A stretch of DNA of 35,634 bases from Lederbergia lenta NBRC 16444 (lineage in GTDB: Bacteria > Bacillota > Bacilli > Bacillales > Bacillaceae_C), in contig NZ_BCVC01000014.1 in the NCBI RefSeq assembly GCF_001591545.1, positions 1 to 35,634 of the forward strand. Reading direction: 5' to 3'. A model generated the notes under the pieces. That model made no database searches and was not told where the DNA came from. It saw only the letters and a program-made list of their open reading frames with translations. Of this stretch, positions 23,963 through 32,754 are shown piece after piece. Both the position numbers and the translations under genes were made by a program. Numbering within the stretch: position 1 is the first letter of the stretch; every line of letters begins with the position of its first letter.

Positions 23963-25072
23963 ATGAGGAAGGTCAAGGTTGGGTTTATCGGTTGTGGACA
24001 TATTAGCGAGGTTTATTTAAGGAATTGTACGGAAGTATTTGACATCTTAGAAGTAGTAGCGGTAGCGGATATGTTCCCTGAAATGGCCAAAAAAAGAGCG
24101 CAGCAGTTTGGTATTCCAAATGTGTTCACTGTGGATGAATTATTGGCTGATCAAGAAATTGAAATCGTTATCAACTTAACCTCACCAAAAGCGCATACTG
24201 AAGTGAATATGAAAATATTAAAAGCTGGGAAGCATGTGTACACGGAAAAACCTTTTGCTTTATCGCTTGAGGATGCTGATCAAGTATTGTCACTTGCGAA
24301 GGAAAAAGGACTGCGTATAGGAAGTGCACCCGATACATTTCTTGGTGGGCAACTCCAAACATGTCGCAAAATTATTGATGACGGATGGATTGGGACTGTC
24401 TATGCTGCAAATGGATCCATTTTAATGGGACATGCATGGAACGGTATGCACCCCAATATACATTCATTTATGGAGTTCGGTTGGGATCCTTTATATGACA
24501 TGGCCCCTTACTGGTTAACGGCGATGGTTCATTTACTAGGCCCAGCGCGGAGGGTTTCCGGGTCTGTTGGGCAAGTTCGCAAAGAATTTCATATTGGAAA
24601 TATGAAGTCCCCTCATTATGGGCAGACAATTCCGGTTACAGCGCCAATGAATGTAACTGCAATTATTGATTTTGATGGTGGTTCAACGGCACATCTGCTT
24701 GCAGCGAAGGAAAGCTTCGGATATTCCCCTAGAATGGAGGTTTATGGTACGGAAGGCATTCTTTATATAGAAGATCCGAATTTCTTTGGTGGAACAGTCC
24801 GGATACGTCAATCAAATGGTAAAGAACAGGAATTTCCGTATTCACATGGTTATTTAGAGGATAGCAGAGGGCTTGGAATTGCTGATATGGCGACAGCAAT
24901 TGTAACTGGGAGACCACATCGAGCTAGTGGAGAGTTAGCAAGACATGTGCTTGATATATCGCACGCTATCCTTAAATCAGCAAATACGGATCGCCATATT
25001 TTAATTACAGCACCTTGTAAGCAACCATCACCGCTGCCACTTGGACTAAAGTTCAATCAGCTTGATCATTAA
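23963..25072 (+). CDS. Gfo/Idh/MocA-family oxidoreductase (second copy in the window)
   Basis: 369 residues. The Rossmann motif is KVGFIGCGHISEVYLRN and the catalytic lysine lies in HVYTEKPFALSLEDAD. The C-terminal domain has YDMAPYWLTAMVHLLGPARR instead of the more usual DLGxH pattern, so substrate preference is probably different from the copy at 12745. AAGGGTGA lies eight bases before the ATG. It is first gene of the second sugar operon and is followed 12 bases later by a TIM-barrel isomerase. A sugar or cyclitol dehydrogenase is likely. Confidence 0.9.
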   Translation: MRKVKVGFIGCGHISEVYLRNCTEVFDILEVVAVADMFPEMAKKRAQQFGIPNVFTVDELLADQEIEIVINLTSPKAHTEVNMKILKAGKHVYTEKPFALSLEDADQVLSLAKEKGLRIGSAPDTFLGGQLQTCRKIIDDGWIGTVYAANGSILMGHAWNGMHPNIHSFMEFGWDPLYDMAPYWLTAMVHLLGPARRVSGSVGQVRKEFHIGNMKSPHYGQTIPVTAPMNVTAIIDFDGGSTAHLLAAKESFGYSPRMEVYGTEGILYIEDPNFFGGTVRIRQSNGKEQEFPYSHGYLEDSRGLGIADMATAIVTGRPHRASGELARHVLDISHAILKSANTDRHILITAPCKQPSPLPLGLKFNQLDH

Positions 25073-25084
25073 AAAAGGACGTGA

Positions 25085-25837
25085 ATGACGATGAAATTTC
25101 CAATTGCTTTACAGCCTTATACAATTCGTGAAGAACTAGATAAGAATTTTTTTGGTTCCTTTCAACGAGTAGCTGATATTGGGTACCAAGGTGTGGAAGT
25201 TGGCATGCCGCCAAAAGGAATAACAGTGGAAGAGATGAAAAGCCGTTTGGATAACATGGCATTACAGGTTATTAGCTGTCACTCAAGTGTCGAACAACTA
25301 ACAAGCGATTTATTAGCAGTAACAAATTTTGTGAATGAAATGGGAGGAAAATACATCGTTTTGTCCCATAGATTTAATACAAAGGAAGAGGTTCTTCAAT
25401 CAGCAAAAGTCTTCAATCAAATTGGAGCCAGTACAAAGGAACAAGGAATTCAATTCTTATATCATAATCATGATTGGGAGTTTATTAAATTTGATGAGCA
25501 GTATGCGCTTGATATTTTACTAGACGAAACGGACCCAGATTTGGTAAAGCTAGAACTTGATACATATTGGGTGCAAAAAGGCGGTGAGGATCCTGCTAAT
25601 TATTTGCGAAAACTCAATAATCGCTGTCCTTTGCTACATGTGAAAGATATGGAATCAGATGACGATCAATTTTTTGCAGAGGTAGGAGAAGGGATACTAG
25701 ATTTTCAAGAAATCATTCAAGTAGCATCGGATATAGGCACGGAATGGCTTGTTGTGGAACAGGATCTATCGCGCCGTGACGTATTTGAGTCTATTAAAAC
25801 AAGCTATATTAATTTAAGAGAAATGGGTGTGATCTAG
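25085..25837 (+). CDS. Sugar phosphate isomerase/epimerase TIM barrel (second copy)
   Basis: 250 residues, short for the family but complete. Metal-ligand segments are FLYHNHDWEF, VKLELDTYWVQKGG, PLLHVKDMES and EWLVVEQDLSRR, in the order E/H, D, H, E of xylose-isomerase-like barrels. The ATG at 25085 has AAGGA five bases upstream; the ATG at 25091 is a possible alternative. It lies between two dehydrogenases in one operon, with gaps of 12 and 1 bases. The probable role is isomerising or cleaving the oxidised sugar. Confidence 0.88.
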   Translation: MTMKFPIALQPYTIREELDKNFFGSFQRVADIGYQGVEVGMPPKGITVEEMKSRLDNMALQVISCHSSVEQLTSDLLAVTNFVNEMGGKYIVLSHRFNTKEEVLQSAKVFNQIGASTKEQGIQFLYHNHDWEFIKFDEQYALDILLDETDPDLVKLELDTYWVQKGGEDPANYLRKLNNRCPLLHVKDMESDDDQFFAEVGEGILDFQEIIQVASDIGTEWLVVEQDLSRRDVFESIKTSYINLREMGVI

Positions 25838-25838
25838 G

Positions 25839-26894
25839 GTGAGGTCAGAGCTTAATGTAGGTCTGATTGGATATGGATTTGCTGGGAGAGCCTTTCACGC
25901 ACCTGTTATTACATCTGTTTCTGGCTTGAAGTTGAAAAAAGTAGTGGAACGCCGTAGTGAGCGATCAAAGGAGAGGTACCCTTGGGTGGAAATCGTCCGT
26001 GATGCTAGTGATTTGTATGATGATCCCAATATAGACGTAATTGTGGTGACTACTCCAAGTACAGATCACTACCAATTTGTCCATGATGCACTGTCCGCAG
26101 GCAAGCATGTAGTTGTAGAGAAACCATTTACTACCACAGTGGAAGAAGCAGATGAATTAATGGAACTAGCCAAGAAAAAAGAATTGGTGCTCAGTGTGTT
26201 TCACAATAGACGATGGGATGGGGATTTTCAAACGATTCGTGAAATAGTGAGAAAGGAACTTATTGGAGAGGTAATGGAGTGTGAAATTCATTGGCACGGC
26301 TTCAATCCGAAAGTGTCTAATAATTGGCGGGATAAGAAAGGTCAAGGTACAGGAGTACTGTACGACCTCGGTGTGCATTTATTGGATCAAGCTGTTTGTC
26401 TATTCGGTATGCCGAAAACTATTTTCGCTGATATTCAGATTCAACGAGAAGGTGGACTTTCACATGATTATTTTGATGTAACACTCGGGTATGGCAGCAA
26501 ATTGAAGGTATCCCTAAAGTCATCTCGTTTTGTACTAAATCATGGTCCTCGTTATATCCTTCATGGTGATAAGGGATCATTCGTTAAATATGGGCTCGAT
26601 CCTCAAGAAGAAGCCCTTATTGAAGGTAAAACCCCAGCCGCGTCTTCTGGCTGGGGGGAAGAGCCACAGGAGATGTGGGGGAATCTTGATACTCACATTG
26701 GGGATTTGCACTTCACAGGGGCACTAGAAACAATTCCAGGTGCTTATCAGGATTATTACCAGAATATTTATGACCATATTAAAGGATTATCAGATCTGGA
26801 GGTTAAGCCAGAAGAAGCGAGGATGAATATTCGTCTAATTGAGTTGGCGTTGCAAAGTCATAAAGAAGGTAGAATGATACTAGTAACACGGTGA
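25839..26894 (+). CDS. Gfo/Idh/MocA oxidoreductase similar to scyllo-inositol dehydrogenase IolW/YvaA
   Basis: 351 residues from a GTG one base after the preceding stop, so translation is probably coupled. The whole chain resembles B. subtilis IolW (YvaA) and E. coli YdgJ. Seen are LIGYGFAGRAFHAPVI, HVVVEKPFTTTVEEAD, LSVFHNRRWDGDFQTI, TGVLYDLGVHLLDQAVCLFG, and GPRYILHGDKGSFVKYGLDP followed by an SWGEEP-like segment. IolW interconverts scyllo-inosose and scyllo-inositol with NADPH, so an inositol or related cyclitol/keto-sugar substrate is plausible. Orthology to IolW itself is not established because it sits in another context. Confidence 0.9.
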   Translation: MRSELNVGLIGYGFAGRAFHAPVITSVSGLKLKKVVERRSERSKERYPWVEIVRDASDLYDDPNIDVIVVTTPSTDHYQFVHDALSAGKHVVVEKPFTTTVEEADELMELAKKKELVLSVFHNRRWDGDFQTIREIVRKELIGEVMECEIHWHGFNPKVSNNWRDKKGQGTGVLYDLGVHLLDQAVCLFGMPKTIFADIQIQREGGLSHDYFDVTLGYGSKLKVSLKSSRFVLNHGPRYILHGDKGSFVKYGLDPQEEALIEGKTPAASSGWGEEPQEMWGNLDTHIGDLHFTGALETIPGAYQDYYQNIYDHIKGLSDLEVKPEEARMNIRLIELALQSHKEGRMILVTR

Positions 26895-26912
26895 GAGTAA
26901 CTGCTAGAGAGG

Positions 26913-27752
26913 ATGGAGAGTAAATTGTTCCCATTTAAGGTAGCGCTCAATACATCGACATTATTTCCTTTCAAATTGAATGTGATCCAACAAGTGAGGA
27001 TAGCTGCTGAAGCCGGGTATGAAGGGATCGAGCTTTGGATGAAAGATATTGAAACCTATCTTGCAGGCGGTGGAACGATCGAAGATTTAAAACATGCACT
27101 AAGTTGCGCAAATATAGAATTTATCAATGCGATTGCATTTTTTAAATGGGCTGACGCGGATGCGGAGATAAGGGAGAAAGCTTTCAAACAGGCTAAAGGA
27201 GAAATGGAACTGCTTACTTCGTTGGGGTGTAAGTTAATAGCTGCTCCTCCTTTTGGAGATGTTGGGACAGTGAAGTTAGATGAGGCGACAGGATACTTTG
27301 AGCACTTGGTTGTCATGGGAAGAGAAATCGGTGTGGAGCCAATTCTTGAATTTTGGGGAAAGGCGCAGAAGCTTTCAACACTATCTGAGGCTCATTACGT
27401 ACTTGAAACGTCTTCCATTCAAAATACTAAGATGTTAATTGATCCTTTTCATATGTATATCGGAGGCAGTGATTTTTTTAGATTAAAGGAACTACGTGGA
27501 GAGCAAATTGGAATATTTCATGTTAATGATTATCCTCCAATCCCAGAAATAGAAAAATTGGAGGATAGCGACCGCGTCTTCCCGGGGGAAGGTATTGCTC
27601 CATCTAATGAAATCGCCCAAACGTTATATAATATTCATTACTCTGGATACTTATCATTAGAATTATTTATAGAGGACTATAAAGGGAAAAGTGCTTTAGA
27701 AGTTATTAAGCACGGTTTACAGGCATTAAAGAACTCGTATTCTATAAACTAG
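26913..27752 (+). CDS. Sugar phosphate isomerase/epimerase TIM barrel (third copy)
   Basis: 279 residues. The barrel begins KVALNTSTLFPFKLNVIQQV; ligand segments are PILEFWGKAQ (Glu), MLIDPFHMYIGGSDF (Asp, His), GIFHVNDYPP (His, Asp) and YLSLELFIEDY (Glu). It resembles the IolI/IolH-like group. The start is uncertain: ATG 26913 has a close AGAGG, and a TTG at 26925 would have GGAGAG at normal distance. It is last gene of the second sugar operon. A 200-base gap follows with no gene, only a small hairpin near 27763-27783. Confidence 0.87.
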   Translation: MESKLFPFKVALNTSTLFPFKLNVIQQVRIAAEAGYEGIELWMKDIETYLAGGGTIEDLKHALSCANIEFINAIAFFKWADADAEIREKAFKQAKGEMELLTSLGCKLIAAPPFGDVGTVKLDEATGYFEHLVVMGREIGVEPILEFWGKAQKLSTLSEAHYVLETSSIQNTKMLIDPFHMYIGGSDFFRLKELRGEQIGIFHVNDYPPIPEIEKLEDSDRVFPGEGIAPSNEIAQTLYNIHYSGYLSLELFIEDYKGKSALEVIKHGLQALKNSYSIN

Positions 27753-27961
27753 ACGTTACATGTGTTATCAACTTAATATAACATCTTCAATCTCGGCGCA
27801 AAGTATGAAATATTAAGAAATGTATGCGTTAGTAAAAAAAATGAACCACTTCGCCTACTATTTTTGCAATGAAATATGACCTGACCTCAAATGATATAGT
27901 TATGAAGATGGGATTAACTTGATTCAATAAGAAGAGAAGTAAATAGATCCGTAATTAATGA

Positions 27962-28003
27962 TTAAAAGGTCGACCTGATTGGGTAATCGGATCGACCTTT
28001 TAA
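27962..28003. terminator. Bidirectional terminator between the sugar operon and the LacI-family gene
   Basis: TTAAAAGGTCGA (27962-27973) pairs perfectly with TCGACCTTTTAA (27992-28003). The AAAA/TTTT arms serve both converging transcripts, though neither T run is long. Confidence 0.75.
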
Positions 28004-28048
28004 AAGCATTCAGAGGAAGCAGATAATAGAGTGCCATATAACTTTTCT

Positions 28049-29020
28049 TTATATATTACAGTTTTGAACGGATTCTCCTTCGAGTAGTTCTACAGTAATT
28101 TTTGGAGCCGAGATAGGTTCATTTTGTATTAAACGTAATAACTGCTCAGCGGCTTTTGCCCCCCACTCAGCTTTTGAATAATGAATGGTTGATAGCCGGG
28201 GAACAATATAACGTGAAACTTCTATATTATCAAAGCCGATAATATGAATATGTACACCAACAATATAATCTGTAGTTGCTAAATAGTCATACATACCAAT
28301 CGCCATCACATCGTTAAAACAGAAGACGGCTACTGGTTCTGTATAATCACGAATGATTTGTCGGGCAGCTAGCTCCCCTGACTTTTTATTAAAATCCCCA
28401 TTAATAACTTTATAGGACACTTGTTGCTGCTTCTTTAATATATTTAATCCAGCATGAAGTCGTTGCTGTGAGTCGTATGATCCATCAGGTCCCGTAAGTA
28501 AGAATAGTTTTCGGTGTCCCTTTTTTATTAAAAATTGGATTGCAAGCTCTGTACCTGCTCGATTATCTAGAAGTACCGGAGAGATATTAGCATGCTCCAT
28601 TTCTCTATCAAGTACTACAATGTTATGACCTCGCTGTGCATGGTTAAGTAACTCCTGATCAGAAAAGGTTTCATCAAGTACGATGGCTCCGTCCATAATT
28701 CCCTCTGGAAGAAAGCGGTGGGAACGCTTACCTCCACATGCGATTAAATCATATTCCTGTTTATTTAACGCTTCTCGCATCCCATGCAGTAATGGACCAT
28801 AAAACGGACCGCCATAATCTGGCAAGAATGCCCCTATTATTTTCGTTTGCCTCATTTTTAAAGTCCTTGCTGCTGCATTTGGTACATAATTCAATTCTTT
28901 AGCAATCGCTAATATTTTAGCGCTTGTTTCCTTGGTGACTTTTGCGCTTCCATTCAAAGCGTATGAAACAGTTGATATAGAAACACCTGCTTTTTTGGCA
29001 ATGTCCTTTATACTCACCAT
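28049..29020 (-). CDS. LacI/GalR-family transcriptional regulator
   Basis: 323 residues from the ATG at 29020, six bases after GGAGAG; an upstream in-frame TTG overlaps that site. The N-terminal helix-turn-helix reads SIKDIAKKAGVSISTVSYAL, and the hinge is YVPNAAARTLKMRQT. The remainder is a periplasmic-binding-protein-like sensor domain (IIGAFLPDYGGPFYGPLLHG; FCFNDVMAIGMYDYL; IIGFDNIEVSRYIVPRLSTI). It converges on the second sugar operon. Two near-identical palindromes over the operon promoters (11198 and 23817) are its likely sites. Its own upstream region has only a partial TTCGAAAC match, so autoregulation is uncertain. Confidence 0.93.
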   Translation of the reverse strand: MVSIKDIAKKAGVSISTVSYALNGSAKVTKETSAKILAIAKELNYVPNAAARTLKMRQTKIIGAFLPDYGGPFYGPLLHGMREALNKQEYDLIACGGKRSHRFLPEGIMDGAIVLDETFSDQELLNHAQRGHNIVVLDREMEHANISPVLLDNRAGTELAIQFLIKKGHRKLFLLTGPDGSYDSQQRLHAGLNILKKQQQVSYKVINGDFNKKSGELAARQIIRDYTEPVAVFCFNDVMAIGMYDYLATTDYIVGVHIHIIGFDNIEVSRYIVPRLSTIHYSKAEWGAKAAEQLLRLIQNEPISAPKITVELLEGESVQNCNI

Positions 29021-29104
29021 TTTAAATCTCTCCAATCATGCCGTTCTATCTATTCTAATCTATATCTGACATAGTTTCGAATTATTTGCGAGAATATAAT
29101 ATAA

Positions 29105-29364
29105 TCCTTGGAAATCCCTACAAGAACGACAATTGCTTCATCATTTGCAATTACCTTTATTTCTTTAATAGGTTCCACGTCGGGAAAAATAATAACAGAT
29201 CAAGTAGGTTATTATCCTGCTCTTATCATGGTAGTTTCTAGTATTACAACAGCAGCTATTGGAGCTTATATTGGGAAAAGGTGAAAACGAAAGTACTGCA
29301 AATGATGTTGGCAGTAATCATTTTTGTGACTTCAATGAAAATTTGGCTAGATACACTACGATAA
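29105..29364 (+). pseudogene. Remnant of a TauE/SafE-family permease (truncated and frameshifted)
   Basis: Frame 29105-29284 gives IPTRTTIASSFAITFISLIG and then YYPALIMVVSSITTAAIGAY, ending at a stop after GKR. The next frame, from 29281, continues VKTKVLQMMLAVIIFVTSMK and IWLDTLR with a stop at 29362-29364. Together these match the last third of TauE/SafE sulfite/organosulfonate exporter proteins, with one base missing at the GKR-VKTK join. An in-frame stop (29102-29104) and no start precede it, so about two thirds of the gene are gone. Confidence 0.72.
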
Positions 29365-29488
29365 ATCCCAAAAGGGTAGAAAAATATGTAATAATATATA
29401 AGTGTAAGCGCTTTATATATATTGTTGTTTTTTCTGCATAGTATTATATAGAACGGAAAAGTTAGTTGAAGTGTTAGGGAGGATGAAA

Positions 29489-30442
29489 ATGAAAGTTACA
29501 CCAATTGATAAAGAAAGAATAACAGACATGGTAAAACTTTGGAATAAGGAAATAGGCCAACACTTTCCAATGAGAGAAGAATTGTTTGAACAAAATAGCA
29601 TGGATGATGAAAATGTATTGGAATCAGGATCAGGTATTGCTTTGAACCAGAATGATGAGGTAATCGGCTTTGTTGTGAGTAAACGATGGCAGGAAGATAT
29701 TGATGTGAAGATGAATAAGGAGACCGGCTGGATTCAAGTATTGATCGTCGATTCCGAGTATCGCAGACAGGGGGTAGGGGTTGCTTTGCTTGAAAAAGCG
29801 GAGAATGCTTTAAAATTAGCTGGTGTGGTTAAAATTACTTTCGGGAGTGATCCATGGCATTACTTCCCTGGCTTGCCCAGTGGATTCGAGGATACTATAA
29901 GATGGTTTGGTAAACAAGGATATAAAAAGGATATGGAAACCTATGATTTAATTGCTCACTATGAGGATGAAATAGAAAGTGAAATGCCTGAACAAAAAGA
30001 AGTAGAATTTATGATGTTAAAGGCAGAGGAGAAGGATCAGTTTATAGATTTTATGCATCGAACCTTCCCAGGTCGTTGGGAATATGAAGCGATCCAGTAT
30101 TTTAAAAAGGGAGGAACAGGTAGAGAATTTGTTGTATTAAAAAGAAAGGGAGAAATTTTTGGATTCTGTAGAATAAATGATATACACTCACCCTTCATTG
30201 CGCAAAATGTTTATTGGTCACCATTATTTAACACACCATTAGGGGGGATTGGACCACTTGGAGTGGATCCAAGTATACGCGGAAATGGATATGGCTTGGC
30301 TATCGTAGAAGCTGGGGTTCACTTTTTGAGAAATAGGGGTATTCATTCCATTATTATTGATTGGACTGAATTTATTGATTTCTACGAAAAACTAGGCTAT
30401 GAAGCTTGGCAAAAGTATGAATCTTATAGTAAAGAATTATAA
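29489..30442 (+). CDS. GNAT-family N-acetyltransferase with two tandem GNAT domains
   Basis: 317 residues from the ATG at 29489, six bases after GGGAGG; the ATG at 29483 abuts that site. The N-terminal domain (about 1-165) shows the acetyl-CoA loop in DSEYRRQGVGVALLEKAENAL. The C-terminal domain (about 170-317) shows a second one in DPSIRGNGYGLAIVEAGVHF, then IIDWTEFIDFYEKLGYEAW. Both loops keep the R/Q-G-x-G/A pattern, so both may bind acetyl-CoA. The substrate is unknown. It is a single gene downstream of the permease remnant. Confidence 0.88.
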   Translation: MKVTPIDKERITDMVKLWNKEIGQHFPMREELFEQNSMDDENVLESGSGIALNQNDEVIGFVVSKRWQEDIDVKMNKETGWIQVLIVDSEYRRQGVGVALLEKAENALKLAGVVKITFGSDPWHYFPGLPSGFEDTIRWFGKQGYKKDMETYDLIAHYEDEIESEMPEQKEVEFMMLKAEEKDQFIDFMHRTFPGRWEYEAIQYFKKGGTGREFVVLKRKGEIFGFCRINDIHSPFIAQNVYWSPLFNTPLGGIGPLGVDPSIRGNGYGLAIVEAGVHFLRNRGIHSIIIDWTEFIDFYEKLGYEAWQKYESYSKEL

Positions 30443-30584
30443 AACAGCAGCGTTGAATTATTGATAAGTAAGTAGACTAATTGATAAAAAGTACATATAT
30501 TTACTTGTATAATGTTTTGAATTAAGTGAAGATACACGGATATCTCTACTTAATTTAAGAAGTTTAATAGAATAAACACTTAAT

Positions 30585-30599
30585 TTATAATGATTACAA
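30585..30599 (+). promoter_or_regulatory. PerR box upstream of the catalase gene
   Basis: TTATAATGATTACAA matches the Bacillus PerR consensus TTATAATNATTATAA at all but one defined position. It lies about 20 bases upstream of the promoter -35 box. PerR represses katA in B. subtilis until peroxide oxidises the repressor. Confidence 0.78.
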
Positions 30600-30617
30600 A
30601 CAAATATTTATTTTTAC

Positions 30618-30646
30618 TTGAAATCTATTATCTCTTTTGATATTAT
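30618..30646 (+). promoter_or_regulatory. Sigma-A promoter of katA
   Basis: TTGAAA (30618-30623), exactly 17 bases, TATTAT (30641-30646). Transcription would start near 30653. Confidence 0.72.
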
Positions 30647-30687
30647 GTAATTAACAAACAATATTACATATAAAGGCGGGGATTTAT

Positions 30688-32154
30688 TTGAGTAATCATA
30701 ATCAAAAACTTACGACAAGTTGGGGAGCGCCGGTTGGCGATAACCAGAATTCGGTGACAGCTGGTTCACGTGGACCTACGCTTATTCAAGATGTTCACTT
30801 ATTAGAAAAGCTTGCGCATTTTAACCGTGAACGTATTCCTGAACGTGTAGTTCATGCAAAAGGTGCAGGTGCACATGGATATTTTGAAGTAACGAATGAT
30901 CTTTCCAAATATACGAAGGCTGACTTCTTATCAGAAGTTGGCAAGCGTACACCAATGTTTATCCGATTTTCAACAGTAGCTGGTGAACTTGGATCTGCAG
31001 ATACTGTTCGTGACCCACGCGGATTTTCAGTGAAATTTTATACTGAAGAGGGAAATTATGACTTAGTTGGAAACAATACACCAGTATTCTTTATTCGTGA
31101 TGCAATTAAATTCCCGGACTTTATCCATACACAAAAAAGAGATCCACAAACGCATTTGAAGAATCCAACAGCAGTTTGGGATTTTTGGTCATTATCACCT
31201 GAATCATTGCACCAAGTAACTACATTGATGTCTGATCGTGGGATTCCCGCTACATTCCGACACATGCATGGATTCGGAAGCCACACATTCAAATGGGTGA
31301 ATGCTGAAGGTGAAGGAGTATGGGTGAAATATCATTTTAAAACAGAACAAGGTGTTAAAAACTTGGATGTCAATCTTGCTGCTAAGCTAGCGGGAGAAAA
31401 TCCGGATTATCATACACAAGATTTATTCAATGCAATTGAAAATGGAGATTTCCCAGCATGGAAATTATGCGTTCAAATTATGCCACTTGAAGATGCAGAC
31501 ACATACCGTTTTGATCCATTTGATGTAACAAAAGTATGGTCCCAAAAAGATTATCCTTTAATTGAAGTAGGACGCATGGTTCTAAATCGCAATCCAGAGA
31601 ACTATTTTGCAGAAGTTGAGCAAGCGACATTCTCGCCTGGTACGCTTGTACCGGGAATTGATGTATCCCCAGATAAAATGTTACAAGGACGTTTGTTTGC
31701 TTATCATGATGCACACCGTTATCGTGTTGGAGCGAATCATCAAATGTTGCCGATCAATCGCGCCAAAAACGAAGTGAATAACTATCAACGTGATGGTGCA
31801 ATGCGATTCGATAATAACGGCGGAGGTTCTGTTTATTATGAGCCAAATAGCTTTGGGGGACCAAAAGAAACTCCGGAGAACCAACAGCATAGTTTACCAG
31901 TTACAGGTGTGACAGGAAGTGTCGCATATGATCATAACGATCATTACACCCAGCCAGGGGATTTATATCGTTTGCTTACAGAAGAAGAGCGCACTCGTCT
32001 TGTAGCAAATATCGTAGATGCAATGAAACCAGTTGAAAAAGAGGAAATTAAGCTTCGTCAAATCAGCCATTTCTATAAAGCTGATCCGGAATACGGAACA
32101 CGAATTGCTGAGGGACTTGGCTTGAAAGTACCGAGTCAAGAAGTATTATCTTAA
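30688..32154 (+). CDS. katA: Vegetative catalase KatA (heme, clade 3 type)
   Basis: 488 residues, the length of small-subunit catalases, from a TTG start after AAGGCGGGG. Active-site histidine lies in [16 protein letters not shown] (about residue 55), the asparagine in [13 protein letters not shown], and the proximal heme tyrosine in [15 protein letters not shown]. The clade signatures [20 protein letters not shown] and [17 protein letters not shown] are intact. It converts hydrogen peroxide to water and oxygen in the cytoplasm. A PerR box and sigma-A promoter precede it and two tandem terminators follow, so it is a stand-alone peroxide-induced unit. Confidence 0.97.
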   Translation: MSNHNQKLTTSWGAPVGDNQNSVTAGSRGPTLIQDVHLLEKLAHFNRERIPERVVHAKGAGAHGYFEVTNDLSKYTKADFLSEVGKRTPMFIRFSTVAGELGSADTVRDPRGFSVKFYTEEGNYDLVGNNTPVFFIRDAIKFPDFIHTQKRDPQTHLKNPTAVWDFWSLSPESLHQVTTLMSDRGIPATFRHMHGFGSHTFKWVNAEGEGVWVKYHFKTEQGVKNLDVNLAAKLAGENPDYHTQDLFNAIENGDFPAWKLCVQIMPLEDADTYRFDPFDVTKVWSQKDYPLIEVGRMVLNRNPENYFAEVEQATFSPGTLVPGIDVSPDKMLQGRLFAYHDAHRYRVGANHQMLPINRAKNEVNNYQRDGAMRFDNNGGGSVYYEPNSFGGPKETPENQQHSLPVTGVTGSVAYDHNDHYTQPGDLYRLLTEEERTRLVANIVDAMKPVEKEEIKLRQISHFYKADPEYGTRIAEGLGLKVPSQEVLS

Positions 32155-32171
32155 TTTAGTAGACTAAAAGG

Positions 32172-32196
32172 AAGCAGACTCTAGGCGAGTCTGCTT
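32172..32196 (+). terminator. First of two tandem hairpins after katA
   Basis: AAGCAGACTC (32172-32181) pairs perfectly with GAGTCTGCTT (32187-32196). The T run is short (TTT), so it is probably a partial terminator or a 3'-end stabiliser. Confidence 0.65.
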
Positions 32197-32208
32197 TAGA
32201 GTAAAGGT

Positions 32209-32248
32209 AAAAGGTAGTTGGAATGTGCTCATTCCAACTACCTTTTTT
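32209..32248 (+). terminator. Second, strong terminator after katA
   Basis: AAAAGGTAGTTGGAATG (32209-32225) pairs perfectly with CATTCCAACTACCTTTT (32230-32246), with a four-base loop and six T. Confidence 0.93.
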
Positions 32249-32754
32249 CCCTTTTCTTGGTTTTATCACGTAGAGTAAACGACCACCTTTATTAAATTGA
32301 TGGGATAAATATTAGGGTAAATGGACCAATGAAGTATTCAATTACAATATCTATTTTGCGAGCCTATTGTCATGAGAAATTATATTGTTCATCTAATAGA
32401 TCATGTTTATGATTTTGTATCCTGGTCATCATCCTGCATCCCTTATATGTTTGGTGAAATTTCCACTTGCCCGCGTAAAATACGGGAAAATTCACTCTAT
32501 CCTAGATAATCCATTTATTAGGTTAGTTTATGGTCTGAAGTCGACTTAATGCGGTTCGGTATATTTTACATTATAGGATAAATAAAAATATGGTAAGAAT
32601 CTAAAAGAAGGCCATATATTTAGATAAAGGAGGTCAGACCAAATAAGTAGGCCAATATAGAATTTGGTGCTATAAAACTGTATATAGGACACTTTAGTTT
32701 TTAGAACCGATCATACTAAGATGGCATCTACGTATAGAAAAAGGAGGAATCTAA
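32249..32754. other. 506-base intergenic region without a supported gene
   Basis: No open frame of convincing length or ribosome site is seen on either strand. A weak promoter candidate is TTTACA (32565-32570) with TATGGT at 32589. TGGTCTGA (32531-32538) and TCAGACCA (32634-32641) are inverted, 95 bases apart, and an AAAGGAGGTC lies just before the second copy with no start codon after it. It may be a long leader for the symporter gene; I recognise no riboswitch class. Confidence 0.5.

Noticed and set aside
29259-29441. A 60-residue open frame at 29259-29441
   Set aside because: It has no ribosome site and is a shadow over the TauE/SafE remnant, whose two other frames carry recognisable family sequence.
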